Shown here one piece after another: positions 55,812 through 64,000 of a stretch of 64,000 nucleotides of DNA. Made by a program: the position numbers and the translations under genes. The notes below the pieces were generated by a model. The model worked only from the letters and a program-made list of their open reading frames with translations, ran no database searches and was not told where the DNA came from. This DNA comes from Merdiplasma sp964643295. GTDB taxonomy: Bacteria; Bacillota; Clostridia; Lachnospirales; Lachnospiraceae. Numbering within the stretch: the stretch's first letter is position 1; every line of letters starts with the position of its first letter. The stretch spans positions 124,001 to 188,000 of the forward strand of contig CAZXSN010000001.1 in assembly GCA_964643295.1 (NCBI GenBank), in the 5' to 3' direction.

Positions 55812-58253
55812 TTAAACAGCTTCCAGCTGTACGCGGACCGCATCGCAGCCTTCCGCCGTGAAGGAGACAGTGATGGTTCCTTTCTCCCCGGATCCGCGGA
55901 TCGCCGCGCGAAGCCGTCCCTCGTAGGCTTTCGCCGTATGATCAAAGTAGTTTTCTTCGGAGGCCGGATCCGCGCTGCCGTATCCCTGAATGATGCCGGG
56001 ACCCTCCAGGGAGACCGTGACGGCTTTATCTGCCGCCGGATTTAAGATCCCCTTCTGATCCAGCATGCAAATCTCCACGTAGGCGATGTCGCTTCCGTCT
56101 GCCGGGATCTGCGCCGCATCCGCGTGTACATCGAGATGTACATTTTCTCCGGCTGTTTCGATGGAATCGCTGCCGGTTTCCGTGCCGTCTTTATAAACGA
56201 CGACTTTCAGGGTACCCGGGCGATAGACGGTCTCAAAGAGGACACGGTCCTTCTTTTCCACCCCCACAGCTTTCTTTTCTATGAGTTCTCCATTGAGGAA
56301 GAGCGCAGCCTCATCGGCGTCGGCATAGACCTCGACGGTGACCGGTTTTCCCTCAGATCCGGGCCAGTTCCAGCTGCGGACCGCATCGGTTAAGCTCCAC
56401 TGGGTCATGTTGTGCTTCACATCGTGATACTGCGGAGGCTGAACGGAAAGGTAAGGCGCTTTTCTTAATCCCCAGATGATTTCGCGCCAGTAGGAGATCG
56501 GACGGCGGTCACCGATCAGGTTCATATCCCCGCAGTAGGCAGCCTTGTACGGGTAGGGAGCGTAGAATCCCATGCCCTGGCTGTCCCCGTAGGTGATCTT
56601 GCCGATTCCGGCTTCGCCCAGGTAATCCCAGGCCGTCCAGGAGAAATCGCCGATGATCGACGGATATTTCTCAATCAGCTCCCAGTTTTTGTCCAGATCC
56701 TGCGGGTAGGTTTCCGTGCCTAAAAGGATGCGGTTGGGAAAGTTTTTCGCATCCGCCTCGTAGCGGACAGTCGCGTAGTTGTATCCTGCGATGTCGAGCT
56801 GATCAAAGGCCTCCTCTACCGCTTCCCCGGCCATTTCGCTGCCGATCAGCATTCCCATCATATCCCCGGCGCTGCTCATGGCGCTGTTGATTTCCATGTT
56901 CTGCGCGGGAGCGGCATTCTGATTCGCGGCCATCAGCTCGCCCAGACGGTCCATGATACTGAGCATCAGGTTCAGGCTGTTTGTCACGTAGCGGGAATCG
57001 TCAAGGCTGCGGATCTTGTCTGCCAGCTTTTTGCCCCACTGGGCGTCGAAGCGGTTGCCGGTTTCGGGAATCTCGTTTCCGATCGAGTACAGGATCACGC
57101 AGGGGTGATTATAGTCCTTGTTCACGAGGTTTGTCACATCATGCTCCCACCAGGTCGCCATGTGGGTGCCGTAGTCAAAGTCGACCTTCGTAGTCGTCCA
57201 GACATCAGCGAACTCATCCATCACATACATGCCCAGCCGGTCACAGGCCTCCAGTAGCCGGCGGCTCATCGGGTTGTGGGAGCTGCGGATCGCGTTGTAG
57301 CCCGCTTCTTTCAGTTTTCTTACCCGGAATTCTGCGGTGTGGGGGAATTCCGCCGTGCCGGTGATTCCATTGTCATGGTGAATGCAGCCGCCGCGCAGGT
57401 TCACGACTTTGCCGTTGACGCGCAGTCCGTGCTGCGGATCAAGCTGCAGAGTACGGATCCCGAAAGTTCCCGTCTCCTCATCAAGGACGGTCTCCCCTTC
57501 CAGAATGCGGGCCTCATACGTGTAAAGCTCCGGATGTTCCGCGTCCCATAAAACAGGGTTGGAGACATAGAGTTTCTGGCGATAGGACTGTCTTGCGTTT
57601 CCCTGCACGGTGATCTTCATGCGGGACGAGGCTGCCAGGCAGCCGTCCTTTTTAAGAACCACTTCCAGGGCGATGTCCCGCACACCGGTACCCGTATACT
57701 CGATCACAGCGTCCGCGCGGACGATCGCCTGACCGTCCTCCACTTCCGTTGTGGCCAGGTGGATTCCATCGGGGATTAAATGCAGGCGGTTTGCGGTCAT
57801 CAGGTTCACATCGCGGTAGAGACCGCCGCCGGTATACCAGCGGCCGCTGGGAACCCCGTTCTTTAAGATGACCTTGAGGCTGTTTGGCCGGTCAAAGCGC
57901 ACATAGTTCGTGATATCAACATAATAATTGCCGTAGCCGTAAGGGTTCTGAGCTGCGAACGTGCCGTTGATGTAGACGAAGGAATTCTGATAGGCGCCTT
58001 CGAACTCCAGCCAGATGACTTTGTCCGCATCCTGGGGATCCAAGGAGAACGTTTTCGTATAAACCATGTTTTCCTCACGGAAGTAACCGTTTCCGGCACC
58101 GTTAGGCTCCTGGGGATTGCGTTCCTTTTCTATGGATGCGTCATGGGGAAGGGTGACGGCTTTGATCACGGGCTGCCCGCCCATTAAGGCTTCCAGAGAA
58201 CTGCCGCCGCCCTCCTGGAACTGCCAGCCGTCGTTAAATTTTTTCTTAAGCAT
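55812..58253 (-). CDS. Glycoside hydrolase family 2 enzyme (beta-galactosidase/glucuronidase type)
   Basis: An 813-residue GH2 enzyme of the shorter class, with DUF4982/Ig-like C-terminal modules. It has the sugar-binding domain (WYTGGGLYRDVNL), the barrel with GGCIHHDNGITG and NAIRSSHNPMSRRLLE, acid/base Glu in LYSIGNEIPETG and nucleophile Glu in ILLGTETYPQDL, then DFSWTAWDYLGEAGIG. The C-terminal region has bacterial Ig-like repeats. No signal peptide, so intracellular. AAGGAGGAAACTAATCCC precedes the ATG at 58253. Exact sugar specificity cannot be read from the sequence. Confidence 0.92.
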   Translation of the reverse strand: MLKKKFNDGWQFQEGGGSSLEALMGGQPVIKAVTLPHDASIEKERNPQEPNGAGNGYFREENMVYTKTFSLDPQDADKVIWLEFEGAYQNSFVYINGTFAAQNPYGYGNYYVDITNYVRFDRPNSLKVILKNGVPSGRWYTGGGLYRDVNLMTANRLHLIPDGIHLATTEVEDGQAIVRADAVIEYTGTGVRDIALEVVLKKDGCLAASSRMKITVQGNARQSYRQKLYVSNPVLWDAEHPELYTYEARILEGETVLDEETGTFGIRTLQLDPQHGLRVNGKVVNLRGGCIHHDNGITGTAEFPHTAEFRVRKLKEAGYNAIRSSHNPMSRRLLEACDRLGMYVMDEFADVWTTTKVDFDYGTHMATWWEHDVTNLVNKDYNHPCVILYSIGNEIPETGNRFDAQWGKKLADKIRSLDDSRYVTNSLNLMLSIMDRLGELMAANQNAAPAQNMEINSAMSSAGDMMGMLIGSEMAGEAVEEAFDQLDIAGYNYATVRYEADAKNFPNRILLGTETYPQDLDKNWELIEKYPSIIGDFSWTAWDYLGEAGIGKITYGDSQGMGFYAPYPYKAAYCGDMNLIGDRRPISYWREIIWGLRKAPYLSVQPPQYHDVKHNMTQWSLTDAVRSWNWPGSEGKPVTVEVYADADEAALFLNGELIEKKAVGVEKKDRVLFETVYRPGTLKVVVYKDGTETGSDSIETAGENVHLDVHADAAQIPADGSDIAYVEICMLDQKGILNPAADKAVTVSLEGPGIIQGYGSADPASEENYFDHTAKAYEGRLRAAIRGSGEKGTITVSFTAEGCDAVRVQLEAV

Positions 58254-58484
58254 GGGATTAGTTTCCTCCTTAAAAAGGTGACTGCGCCCGCAGCTGTTTT
58301 GTTTCGGCCAGCAGGGGCGCATGGCTGCTGTACAGGTTTTTCCTGGTTTACAGGTGATATGTGTTTTTGGTCCTCCGGGAAAACGTTTGCGCTGTTTCCG
58401 AAACTTTTTTCCGCAGGCCGTAAGGCTTTCTCTGCCGGATGGAAGACAAAGCCTGCCTTCACTTTTTCAGGAAATGATCCCCAT

Positions 58485-58531
58485 AGAAAATCATCCGCCT
58501 GAAGGAGAAAATCCCACTTTCCGGCGGATGA
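58485..58531 (-). terminator. Terminator after the GPH symporter gene
   Basis: On the minus strand TCATCCGCC (58523-58531) pairs with GGCGGATGA (58491-58499), followed by TTTTCT. It suggests that the GH3-symporter pair is one transcript and that the GH2 gene has its own promoter in the remaining gap or relies on read-through. Confidence 0.6.
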
Positions 58532-58682
58532 TGGTACAGGGCGCGTGTTCCCTGGAAAGAGATCTCTCTTGGGATAAGCGTATTTTATCACAGCGCCCTG
58601 AAACAGACAATATATTTTCATTAAGCAGGAAGGAAAAGAGGTTATCATTTCCGCCTTCCTTCCAGTCTTTTAACAGGTTTCT

Positions 58683-60059
58683 TTACTTGACACCATGCTC
58701 CTTGTCCCACTGCGCGTTCGCCTGCTCAACTTTCAGGTTGTACAGGATTACGATCATCACGACAAAGACAATGAGCGGGAACCACAGGTACATGAAGTTC
58801 AGCATGTTGATGGCCGACTGCGGCTGCTGCGCGGCGTTCGGTACATAGTTGCCCAGAGAAAGAAGGATTCCGGACAGGGCAGAGCCAAGTCCGCCGCCGA
58901 TCTTAATGCCCAGAGAGGAACACGAGAACATGGCGCCTTCGATATGCTTCCCGGTCTTGCGCACCGTGTAATCGGATGCCGCGGAGATTAATGCGTTGAT
59001 ATCACCGGTTAAGGGACTGGTTCCCAGACCGGACAGGAACGAAAACGTAAGCATCATCGGAATGTTTCCCATGTAGCCGCCGATGATAAAGCCGATTCGG
59101 AAGATAGCCGCGACGATGTAGCCGCACAGGTTGACCTTATACATTCCTTTAAAATGCTGTACCAGGAAAGGCGTGAAGGCCAGACCGATAATCATCGGAA
59201 GCATCTGTGCTGCAGAGAAGGTTCCCAGAAGATCTGCATCGCCGAAAACATACGTCATGTAGTATACACCGATCCCCTGGATGCCGGTCTGAATGTAGAT
59301 GCAGATGTAGGCAACGGCGATCAGTACAAAGTACTTGTTGGACAGAAGAAGCTTTAAGGATTCCACGAAAGAAACGTTTTCTTTTTCGGGGGCAGCGCTT
59401 TTCCCGGAGGTGTCCTCCGCGAGTTCCTCTGGGGAAAGTTCCTTGACCGAGAAAACGGAGATCGCATTGACGATCAGGGCGACGATGGAATAGAGGATGG
59501 CTACGTTGCGCCAGCCTACCGCTCCGCCGCCAAATTTGGTGACCAGGTTTACCGTCATGTAAGATACCAGCAGGTTGGTGCCCAGGGAGAACATGAAACG
59601 GATGGATCCCATCTGCACACGTTCGTTGCCGTTCTTCGTGATCAGGGAGGTTAAGGACGCGTAGGCAATGTTGTTCGCCGTATAGAAGATCGCGTTCAGC
59701 AACGTGTAGCAGACAAAGAAGTAGGCATACTGCATGGTCTTCTCCCAGCTGGAGGGAATGGAGAACGTCAGGACGAGGAAGATGCAGCAGCCGATCTCGG
59801 CATAGAGCATCCAGGGACGGGCCTTCCCCATTTTTGACTTTGTTTTATCGATCATGTTGCCGAAGAAGACGTCCGTGACGCCGTCCGCAAATTTGGAGAT
59901 CATGATCAGCGTACCGATAATGCCGGCTTCCAGACCAACCGTATCAGTCAGGTAGATCATGACGAAACTGGTCAGAAGACCGTAGATCATGTTGGCGGCC
60001 ATATCTCCGGCGCCGTACCCGACCTTGTTATACCATTTTAAATACTTTTTTTCCTCCAT
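58683..60059 (-). CDS. Glycoside-pentoside-hexuronide:cation symporter (MFS, GPH family)
   Basis: A 458-residue 12-helix sugar symporter. GPH hallmarks are KWYNKVGYGAGDMAANMIYG at the N-terminus, the cation/sugar-site helix FADGVTDVFFGNMIDKTKSKMGKARPWML, and a charged middle loop (ELSPEELAEDTSGKSAAPEKE). Imports a beta-glycoside or oligosaccharide with a cation. It lies 23 bases after the GH3 gene, in the same operon. Confidence 0.93.
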   Translation of the reverse strand: MEEKKYLKWYNKVGYGAGDMAANMIYGLLTSFVMIYLTDTVGLEAGIIGTLIMISKFADGVTDVFFGNMIDKTKSKMGKARPWMLYAEIGCCIFLVLTFSIPSSWEKTMQYAYFFVCYTLLNAIFYTANNIAYASLTSLITKNGNERVQMGSIRFMFSLGTNLLVSYMTVNLVTKFGGGAVGWRNVAILYSIVALIVNAISVFSVKELSPEELAEDTSGKSAAPEKENVSFVESLKLLLSNKYFVLIAVAYICIYIQTGIQGIGVYYMTYVFGDADLLGTFSAAQMLPMIIGLAFTPFLVQHFKGMYKVNLCGYIVAAIFRIGFIIGGYMGNIPMMLTFSFLSGLGTSPLTGDINALISAASDYTVRKTGKHIEGAMFSCSSLGIKIGGGLGSALSGILLSLGNYVPNAAQQPQSAINMLNFMYLWFPLIVFVVMIVILYNLKVEQANAQWDKEHGVK

Positions 60060-60082
60060 GAGAAATTCCCCTTTCCATTCAG

Positions 60083-62164
60083 CTACAGCGTAATGGAGGT
60101 CTTTGTCAGATCTTCGTCCGCAGCGCTGGATCCGACGTAAATCGGATATTCCATCGATTCAAGCTGCCACTCCCGGTAAACCGGATTGTACCATTTCAGT
60201 TTCTCCAACGGTGTGCGGATTTCGACTTCCTTCTCCTCGCCGGCGGCAAGGCTGACACGCTGAAAACCGCGCAGCTGTTTGACCGGGCGGTCCACCGCGG
60301 AATTTTCAAACCCCACATAGACCTGCACCACTTCATCGCCGTCTAAAGAGCCGGTGTTCTTCACCTTTGCCGTTACTTTCAGTGTATCGCCGTCCACAAC
60401 CGCTTTCGGATCCGTGATCGCGAAGGTGGTATAGCTTAAGCCGTAGCCGTAGGGAACGAGCGGTTTGACACCGTTTTTCTCCAGGCGGGTGTAGCCGTGA
60501 TAGTATTCATAATACTGGTCTGTGGCCTCCCAGTCTACATGCGGAAGATCATCCTCCGAGAACGGCACGACATACGGAAGTTTTCCGGACGGGTTCACGT
60601 CGCCGTAGAGAATCTCGGCGATCGCGGTGCCGCCTTCCATGCCGGGATAGTAGGCCATCAGAATCGCGTTTACGCTGTCATACCATTCGGTCATCATGAT
60701 CATGTTGCCGCCGATTAAGACAGCCGCTGAGTTTTTGTTGAGCGGGCCAACCTCTTTGAGCAGAGTGATTTCATCCTTATGAAGCCCGAGGCTTTCCTTG
60801 CGGTCGCCGCCCATGGAACCGATATAGTTGCTGGCCTGATCCGCGGAGACGAATTCTCCTTCGTCATCATGGTTGTAGCCGACGACAAAGATGACTGCGT
60901 CCGCTTCCTTTGCCAGAGCCTTGGCGCTTTCCAGATCCGAACCGTCGTTGAAGATGACTTCGCTGTCCGGGTTTGCCTTTTTCAGCCCTTCCAGAGGAGT
61001 TACGGTATAGGGCGGACGCACCCAGCTGGAACCGTGATCGCCGATGTTGGCGGTATCTCCCAGCTTTCCGATCAGTGCGATTTTCTTCGTTTTGTCCTTG
61101 GCAAGCGGAAGCACACCCTCATTCTTGATCAGGGTGATCCCTTTTTCTGCGACTTCCTTCGCTACCGCGATATGTTCCGGGCAGCCGACGACGGACATAT
61201 CGTACTCTTTGTGGTCGTGATCAAAGGCGAGGATCGTGCGCACGATGCGTACCGCGGCTTCGTCAATGGTCTCTTCCTTCACGAATCCGTCCTTCACCGC
61301 CTGGACGAGCCGGTCGCCGTAGTACTGCGTCCACATCATTTCCATGTCCTGCCCGCCGTTCGCGGCTTCTACCGTATCCAGGACACCCCAGCAGAAATCA
61401 GACATGACAAAACCGTCAAAATCCCATTCCTTCTTCAGCACCTGATTCAGCAGATAGTTGTGGTGGCCGCACTGGACACCGTTGTAGCGGTTGTAGGAGC
61501 TCATGATGCTCGCCGCACCGGCATCGACGCAGTCCTTAAAGTGAGGCAGGTAGACTTCCTGCTCTGTTCTCTGGTCGCAGGTCACGCTGACTTTGAAGCG
61601 GGCGTTTTCCATGTCGTTGAACGCATAATGCTTGACACAGGCCATGACGTCTTCATCCTGAACGCCGCGTACCAGGGCAGCGCCCATCTGACCGATCTGG
61701 TAGGTTTCTTCTCCGTAAGTCTCCTGACTGCGCCCCCAGCCGGGGTTGTACGGCATGTTGATGCACACACCGGCGAAGAGATTTCCGCCGAAAGCCCGTA
61801 CCTCCTGTCCGATGCAGTGGCCGACCTTCTCTTCCAGTTCCGGGGAAAAGGTTGCGCCGCGAGCCATCGATACCGGGAAACAGGTCGCCTGCCAGTTGCC
61901 GCAGACGACACCGCGCGGGCCGTCCACAAATTTCATCGCCGGAAGACCGTACTCTTCCAGACCGCCGGCCTCATAGGGCGTCACATTGTAATGGCTGTCT
62001 CCCCCCGCTGTATCTGCCAGCATTTTCGCGGTCATTTCCGGGGTCATCTTGGTGATGTCGATGTTGCCGCTCATCAGCCAGACTTTCTGCTCCAGGGAAA
62101 GTTTGCTGACCAGCTCTTCTGCCTGCTTGGTGAATTCGAGGCGGTATGCCTTATCCGCTCTCAT
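60083..62164 (-). CDS. Beta-glucosidase, glycoside hydrolase family 3
   Basis: A 693-residue GH3 enzyme: barrel domain with VDGPRGV (80-86), CVKHYAFND (176-184) and nucleophile Asp256 in FVMSDFCWG, then the alpha/beta sandwich (ILMAYYPGMEGGTAIAEILYGDVNPSGKLP) and a fibronectin-III-like C-terminus. No signal peptide, so it acts on imported glycosides. GGAGGAGAGAGAAACT precedes the ATG. It is the first gene of the LacI-linked operon, with promoter and operators upstream. Confidence 0.94.
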   Translation of the reverse strand: MRADKAYRLEFTKQAEELVSKLSLEQKVWLMSGNIDITKMTPEMTAKMLADTAGGDSHYNVTPYEAGGLEEYGLPAMKFVDGPRGVVCGNWQATCFPVSMARGATFSPELEEKVGHCIGQEVRAFGGNLFAGVCINMPYNPGWGRSQETYGEETYQIGQMGAALVRGVQDEDVMACVKHYAFNDMENARFKVSVTCDQRTEQEVYLPHFKDCVDAGAASIMSSYNRYNGVQCGHHNYLLNQVLKKEWDFDGFVMSDFCWGVLDTVEAANGGQDMEMMWTQYYGDRLVQAVKDGFVKEETIDEAAVRIVRTILAFDHDHKEYDMSVVGCPEHIAVAKEVAEKGITLIKNEGVLPLAKDKTKKIALIGKLGDTANIGDHGSSWVRPPYTVTPLEGLKKANPDSEVIFNDGSDLESAKALAKEADAVIFVVGYNHDDEGEFVSADQASNYIGSMGGDRKESLGLHKDEITLLKEVGPLNKNSAAVLIGGNMIMMTEWYDSVNAILMAYYPGMEGGTAIAEILYGDVNPSGKLPYVVPFSEDDLPHVDWEATDQYYEYYHGYTRLEKNGVKPLVPYGYGLSYTTFAITDPKAVVDGDTLKVTAKVKNTGSLDGDEVVQVYVGFENSAVDRPVKQLRGFQRVSLAAGEEKEVEIRTPLEKLKWYNPVYREWQLESMEYPIYVGSSAADEDLTKTSITL

Positions 62165-62206
62165 AGTTTCTCTCTCCTCCTTTTTACTGATGATGGGGTT
62201 TCTGTT

Positions 62207-62222
62207 CCGTGTACGTTACCGG
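62207..62222. promoter_or_regulatory. Candidate LacI-family operator O1
   Basis: CCGTGTACGTTACCGG, identical to the copy at 62258-62273. It has a central CG and imperfect dyad symmetry, as LacI-family operators do. It lies between the promoter and the GH3 start. Confidence 0.6.
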
Positions 62223-62257
62223 TTTCAGCCGCAAATCAACGGCCCCTTCACGGGGAA

Positions 62258-62273
62258 CCGTGTACGTTACCGG
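62258..62273. promoter_or_regulatory. Candidate LacI-family operator O2
   Basis: An identical 16-mer to the one at 62207, with start points 51 bases apart (about five helical turns, same DNA face). It sits just downstream of the -10 element, so bound repressor would block initiation or elongation (inference). Confidence 0.62.
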
Positions 62274-62292
62274 CTCCGTTTCTACTATCTCA

Positions 62293-62322
62293 CTTATAAC
62301 ATAAATTCAGAAAAGCTGTCAA
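62293..62322 (-). promoter_or_regulatory. Promoter of the GH3-symporter operon
   Basis: Minus strand: TTGACA (62317-62322), an 18-base spacer, then TATAAG (62293-62298). The perfect -35 and good -10 suggest a strong promoter held down by the LacI-type repressor. Confidence 0.7.
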
Positions 62323-62402
62323 TATATTTCGGCAAATTGTAACAATTTTGTAAAAAAGTCGCCAAAGAATTGGCGGAAAGGAAGAAAAAGGAAGAGTCCG
62401 GA

Positions 62403-63470
62403 TTACAGATTCTGGGCAATCTGAATGCTTAAACTGGTGTAGCACAGTTTCTCCTTCGGCACAATGCCGTAAGCGAGATAGTGAAACAGCAGATCAAGAG
62501 GCAGCGCTCCCTGTTTTTCCGGTTCCTGGACAATCGTTGCGGAAATGATGCCTTTTCTGATCATTTCGCGCTGACCGGGAACAAGATCATTGGTAATGAT
62601 GCGGATGCGGTGATCTTTGTCCGCCCGGGCGATTGCTTCGCAGATCCCATAGTCGCCGGGATTGAGCACGTAGACGATATTGACATCCGGATATTCTTCA
62701 AGCATCCTGGCAACAGCCTCGTCGTTTTCCGCCGGTGTGGTGCCGGTTTTTAAGACATCGGTCAGTTTTATCTGCGGATAATGATCCTGGATTTCCTGGC
62801 GGAAACCGGCTAAGCGTCCCTTGTGGCTTCCGACCTGTATCACGTCCGGTTGATCAAAGGAAATGTCCTTTGGAACTTCTGAAAACAGACAGACCGTTGA
62901 GCGCTCTCCGCCCGCGATGGCGCACAGTCCGGCGGCCAGCCGTCCCGCCTGCACGTAATCACAGCCGACATAGGCAAGATAGTCCGAATCAGGAAAGATA
63001 TCGTTGTAAAAAACGACAGGGCACTGTCTGCTTTCGGCTTTGGCAAGCAAAGACCGGATGAGAGGAGCCGGAATGCCGTGCGTGGCGAGACCGTCAAAAT
63101 CTTCCGCTTCCTTTTCCCGCAGCAGTTCTTCCGCGGAATTTTTGGTCAGGAGAGCATTCAGATCCACGATCAGAAAAATGACCTGCACACCATACTGCTT
63201 GAGATCCTCGGCCTTTTTTTCAGCTGCGGTGAGAATATCCCTGTAAAAAGGATGTCCTGTCGGATCCGGCAGCACAAACAGGAGTTTTAGTTTCTTTTTA
63301 CGCACGGCAAGGCCCTGTGCAGCCCGGTTTGGCTGATAGTCAAGTTCCCGTACGATTGCCTCGATTCTTCTTTTGGTCTGTTCACTGACCATGCCGCGGT
63401 TATGCAGGACACGGTCCACTGTTCCGATGGACACGCCTGCCCGCTGCGCGATTTCTTTGATCGTTGTCAT
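62403..63470 (-). CDS. LacI-family transcriptional regulator
   Basis: A 355-residue regulator. The LacI helix-turn-helix is MTTIKEIAQRAGVSIGTVDRVLHNRGMVSEQTKRRI and the hinge is NRAAQGLAVRKKK. The sugar-binding-protein-like core contains LLFVLPDPTGHPFYRDI, resembling ribose-binding types. The ATG at 63470 follows AGGAGAAAAA; the frame is open 23 codons upstream. It lies directly upstream of the GH3 operon on the same strand and most likely controls it and perhaps the GH2 genes through the paired operators. Confidence 0.94.
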   Translation of the reverse strand: MTTIKEIAQRAGVSIGTVDRVLHNRGMVSEQTKRRIEAIVRELDYQPNRAAQGLAVRKKKLKLLFVLPDPTGHPFYRDILTAAEKKAEDLKQYGVQVIFLIVDLNALLTKNSAEELLREKEAEDFDGLATHGIPAPLIRSLLAKAESRQCPVVFYNDIFPDSDYLAYVGCDYVQAGRLAAGLCAIAGGERSTVCLFSEVPKDISFDQPDVIQVGSHKGRLAGFRQEIQDHYPQIKLTDVLKTGTTPAENDEAVARMLEEYPDVNIVYVLNPGDYGICEAIARADKDHRIRIITNDLVPGQREMIRKGIISATIVQEPEKQGALPLDLLFHYLAYGIVPKEKLCYTSLSIQIAQNL

Positions 63471-64000
63471 TTTTTCTCCTGTCGCAAAACCGGATGTATC
63501 GTGCCGTATGGGAATGCCGGACTTTTTTCGGCACTGCATTTCAGCTCCCCACAGCTTGGCCTGTTATTGGGAATTTATGAGACCTCCATACCACTTCCTG
63601 CTCATGACGGAGCATTTTATTAAGACTTTCACCCACTTTTCTTCAGGATTATCATGGGTGCAAACCTTTGATGCTGTCATGAAACGGCCATTATCCGGGA
63701 GAAACGTAGATACTCATCAGAATCCTTCGTTTCCCGGTCCCAACCTTCCCAAAGGCCTCTGTCCGGCTGCTGATTTCGTTGTTTGTCCTGGCTGCAGCCG
63801 CAGTCAGTTCCGCTCTCTTTGCCCTGAGGGATTTTCTTTCGGGTTTTCAGCAGAATTATAGCATACCTGCCGGAGAATGTAATCAGTGAAATTTTGTTGT
63901 ATTTTCCGCCGTCCCCAAATCTGTGCAGGGGAAGGAAGGTCTGGGCAGACAAAGGAAAAGTGCTGCAGCAGTCAGACGGCAGAAAATGGGTTCGGGATCA
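63471..64000. other. Gene-free window end
   Basis: No supported gene. Open frames on both strands here lack ribosome-binding sites and family features. The LacI promoter should lie in the first part. Confidence 0.4.

Noticed and set aside
63677..63952. 91-codon minus-strand frame upstream of the LacI gene
   Set aside because: Low-complexity composition and no recognisable motif or start signal; probably leader or non-coding DNA.

Overview
The window is a chromosomal replication-origin region of a Firmicute, most likely a Lachnospiraceae-type Clostridium. The gene order recF / S4-domain gene / dnaN / dnaA | oriC | rpmH / rnpA / yidD / yidC / jag(khpB) / mnmE / mnmG / rsmG is the classic Gram-positive origin cluster. 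The small families further on (DUF4446 after parB, a DUF3881-like gene after serS, a DUF6472-like Cys-rich peptide) are ones I associate with Lachnospiraceae. AGGAGG ribosome-binding sites are ubiquitous. I do not assign a genus. Layout: 1-5 kb holds the leftward replication genes and oriC, with DnaA boxes on both sides of dnaA. 5-13.3 kb is the rightward ribosome / membrane-insertion / tRNA-modification cluster. 13.4-36 kb is a 29-kb accessory block that separates rsmG from parAB, which are adjacent in many relatives. It holds a degenerate alpha/beta-hydrolase, an IS remnant, a solute-binding protein, two type-B carboxylesterases, a divergent EPSP-synthase-like enzyme with a LysR gene, a cluster of one full Rpn-type PD-(D/E)XK gene plus several orphan 3' ends, a YesM/YesN-type two-component system with its own binding protein, and a PepC-type peptidase. 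36.2-42.0 kb is the exceptional part. A 5.8-kb gene-free satellite is built from about 70 tandem units of about 79 bp, each centred on the ParB-binding palindrome parS (TGTTTCACGTGAAACA). By hand I count 20 perfect sites, 20 with one mismatch and 6 with two. It ends about 400 bp before parA-parB. Part of it shows a three-monomer higher-order repeat, as in eukaryotic satellite DNA. I infer a 'point-to-regional' bacterial centromere: a concentrated ParB-loading platform beside the par operon and about 35 kb from oriC. 44-52.6 kb holds DUF4446, serS, a DUF3881-like gene, tRNA-Arg(CCT), an aldo/keto reductase, and a flavin/FMN-reductase pair divergent from an HxlR regulator. 52.7-63.5 kb is a leftward carbohydrate-use locus: LacI regulator, GH3 beta-glucosidase, GPH sugar symporter and two GH2 beta-galactosidase-type enzymes. 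It has a strong promoter and two identical candidate LacI-family operators ahead of the GH3 gene. How it fits together: the core genes serve initiation (DnaA, DnaN, RecF), tRNA modification and membrane insertion; ParA/ParB with the parS satellite would serve origin segregation; the sugar locus and the esterase/binding-protein genes fit a gut or plant-fibre lifestyle (inference).
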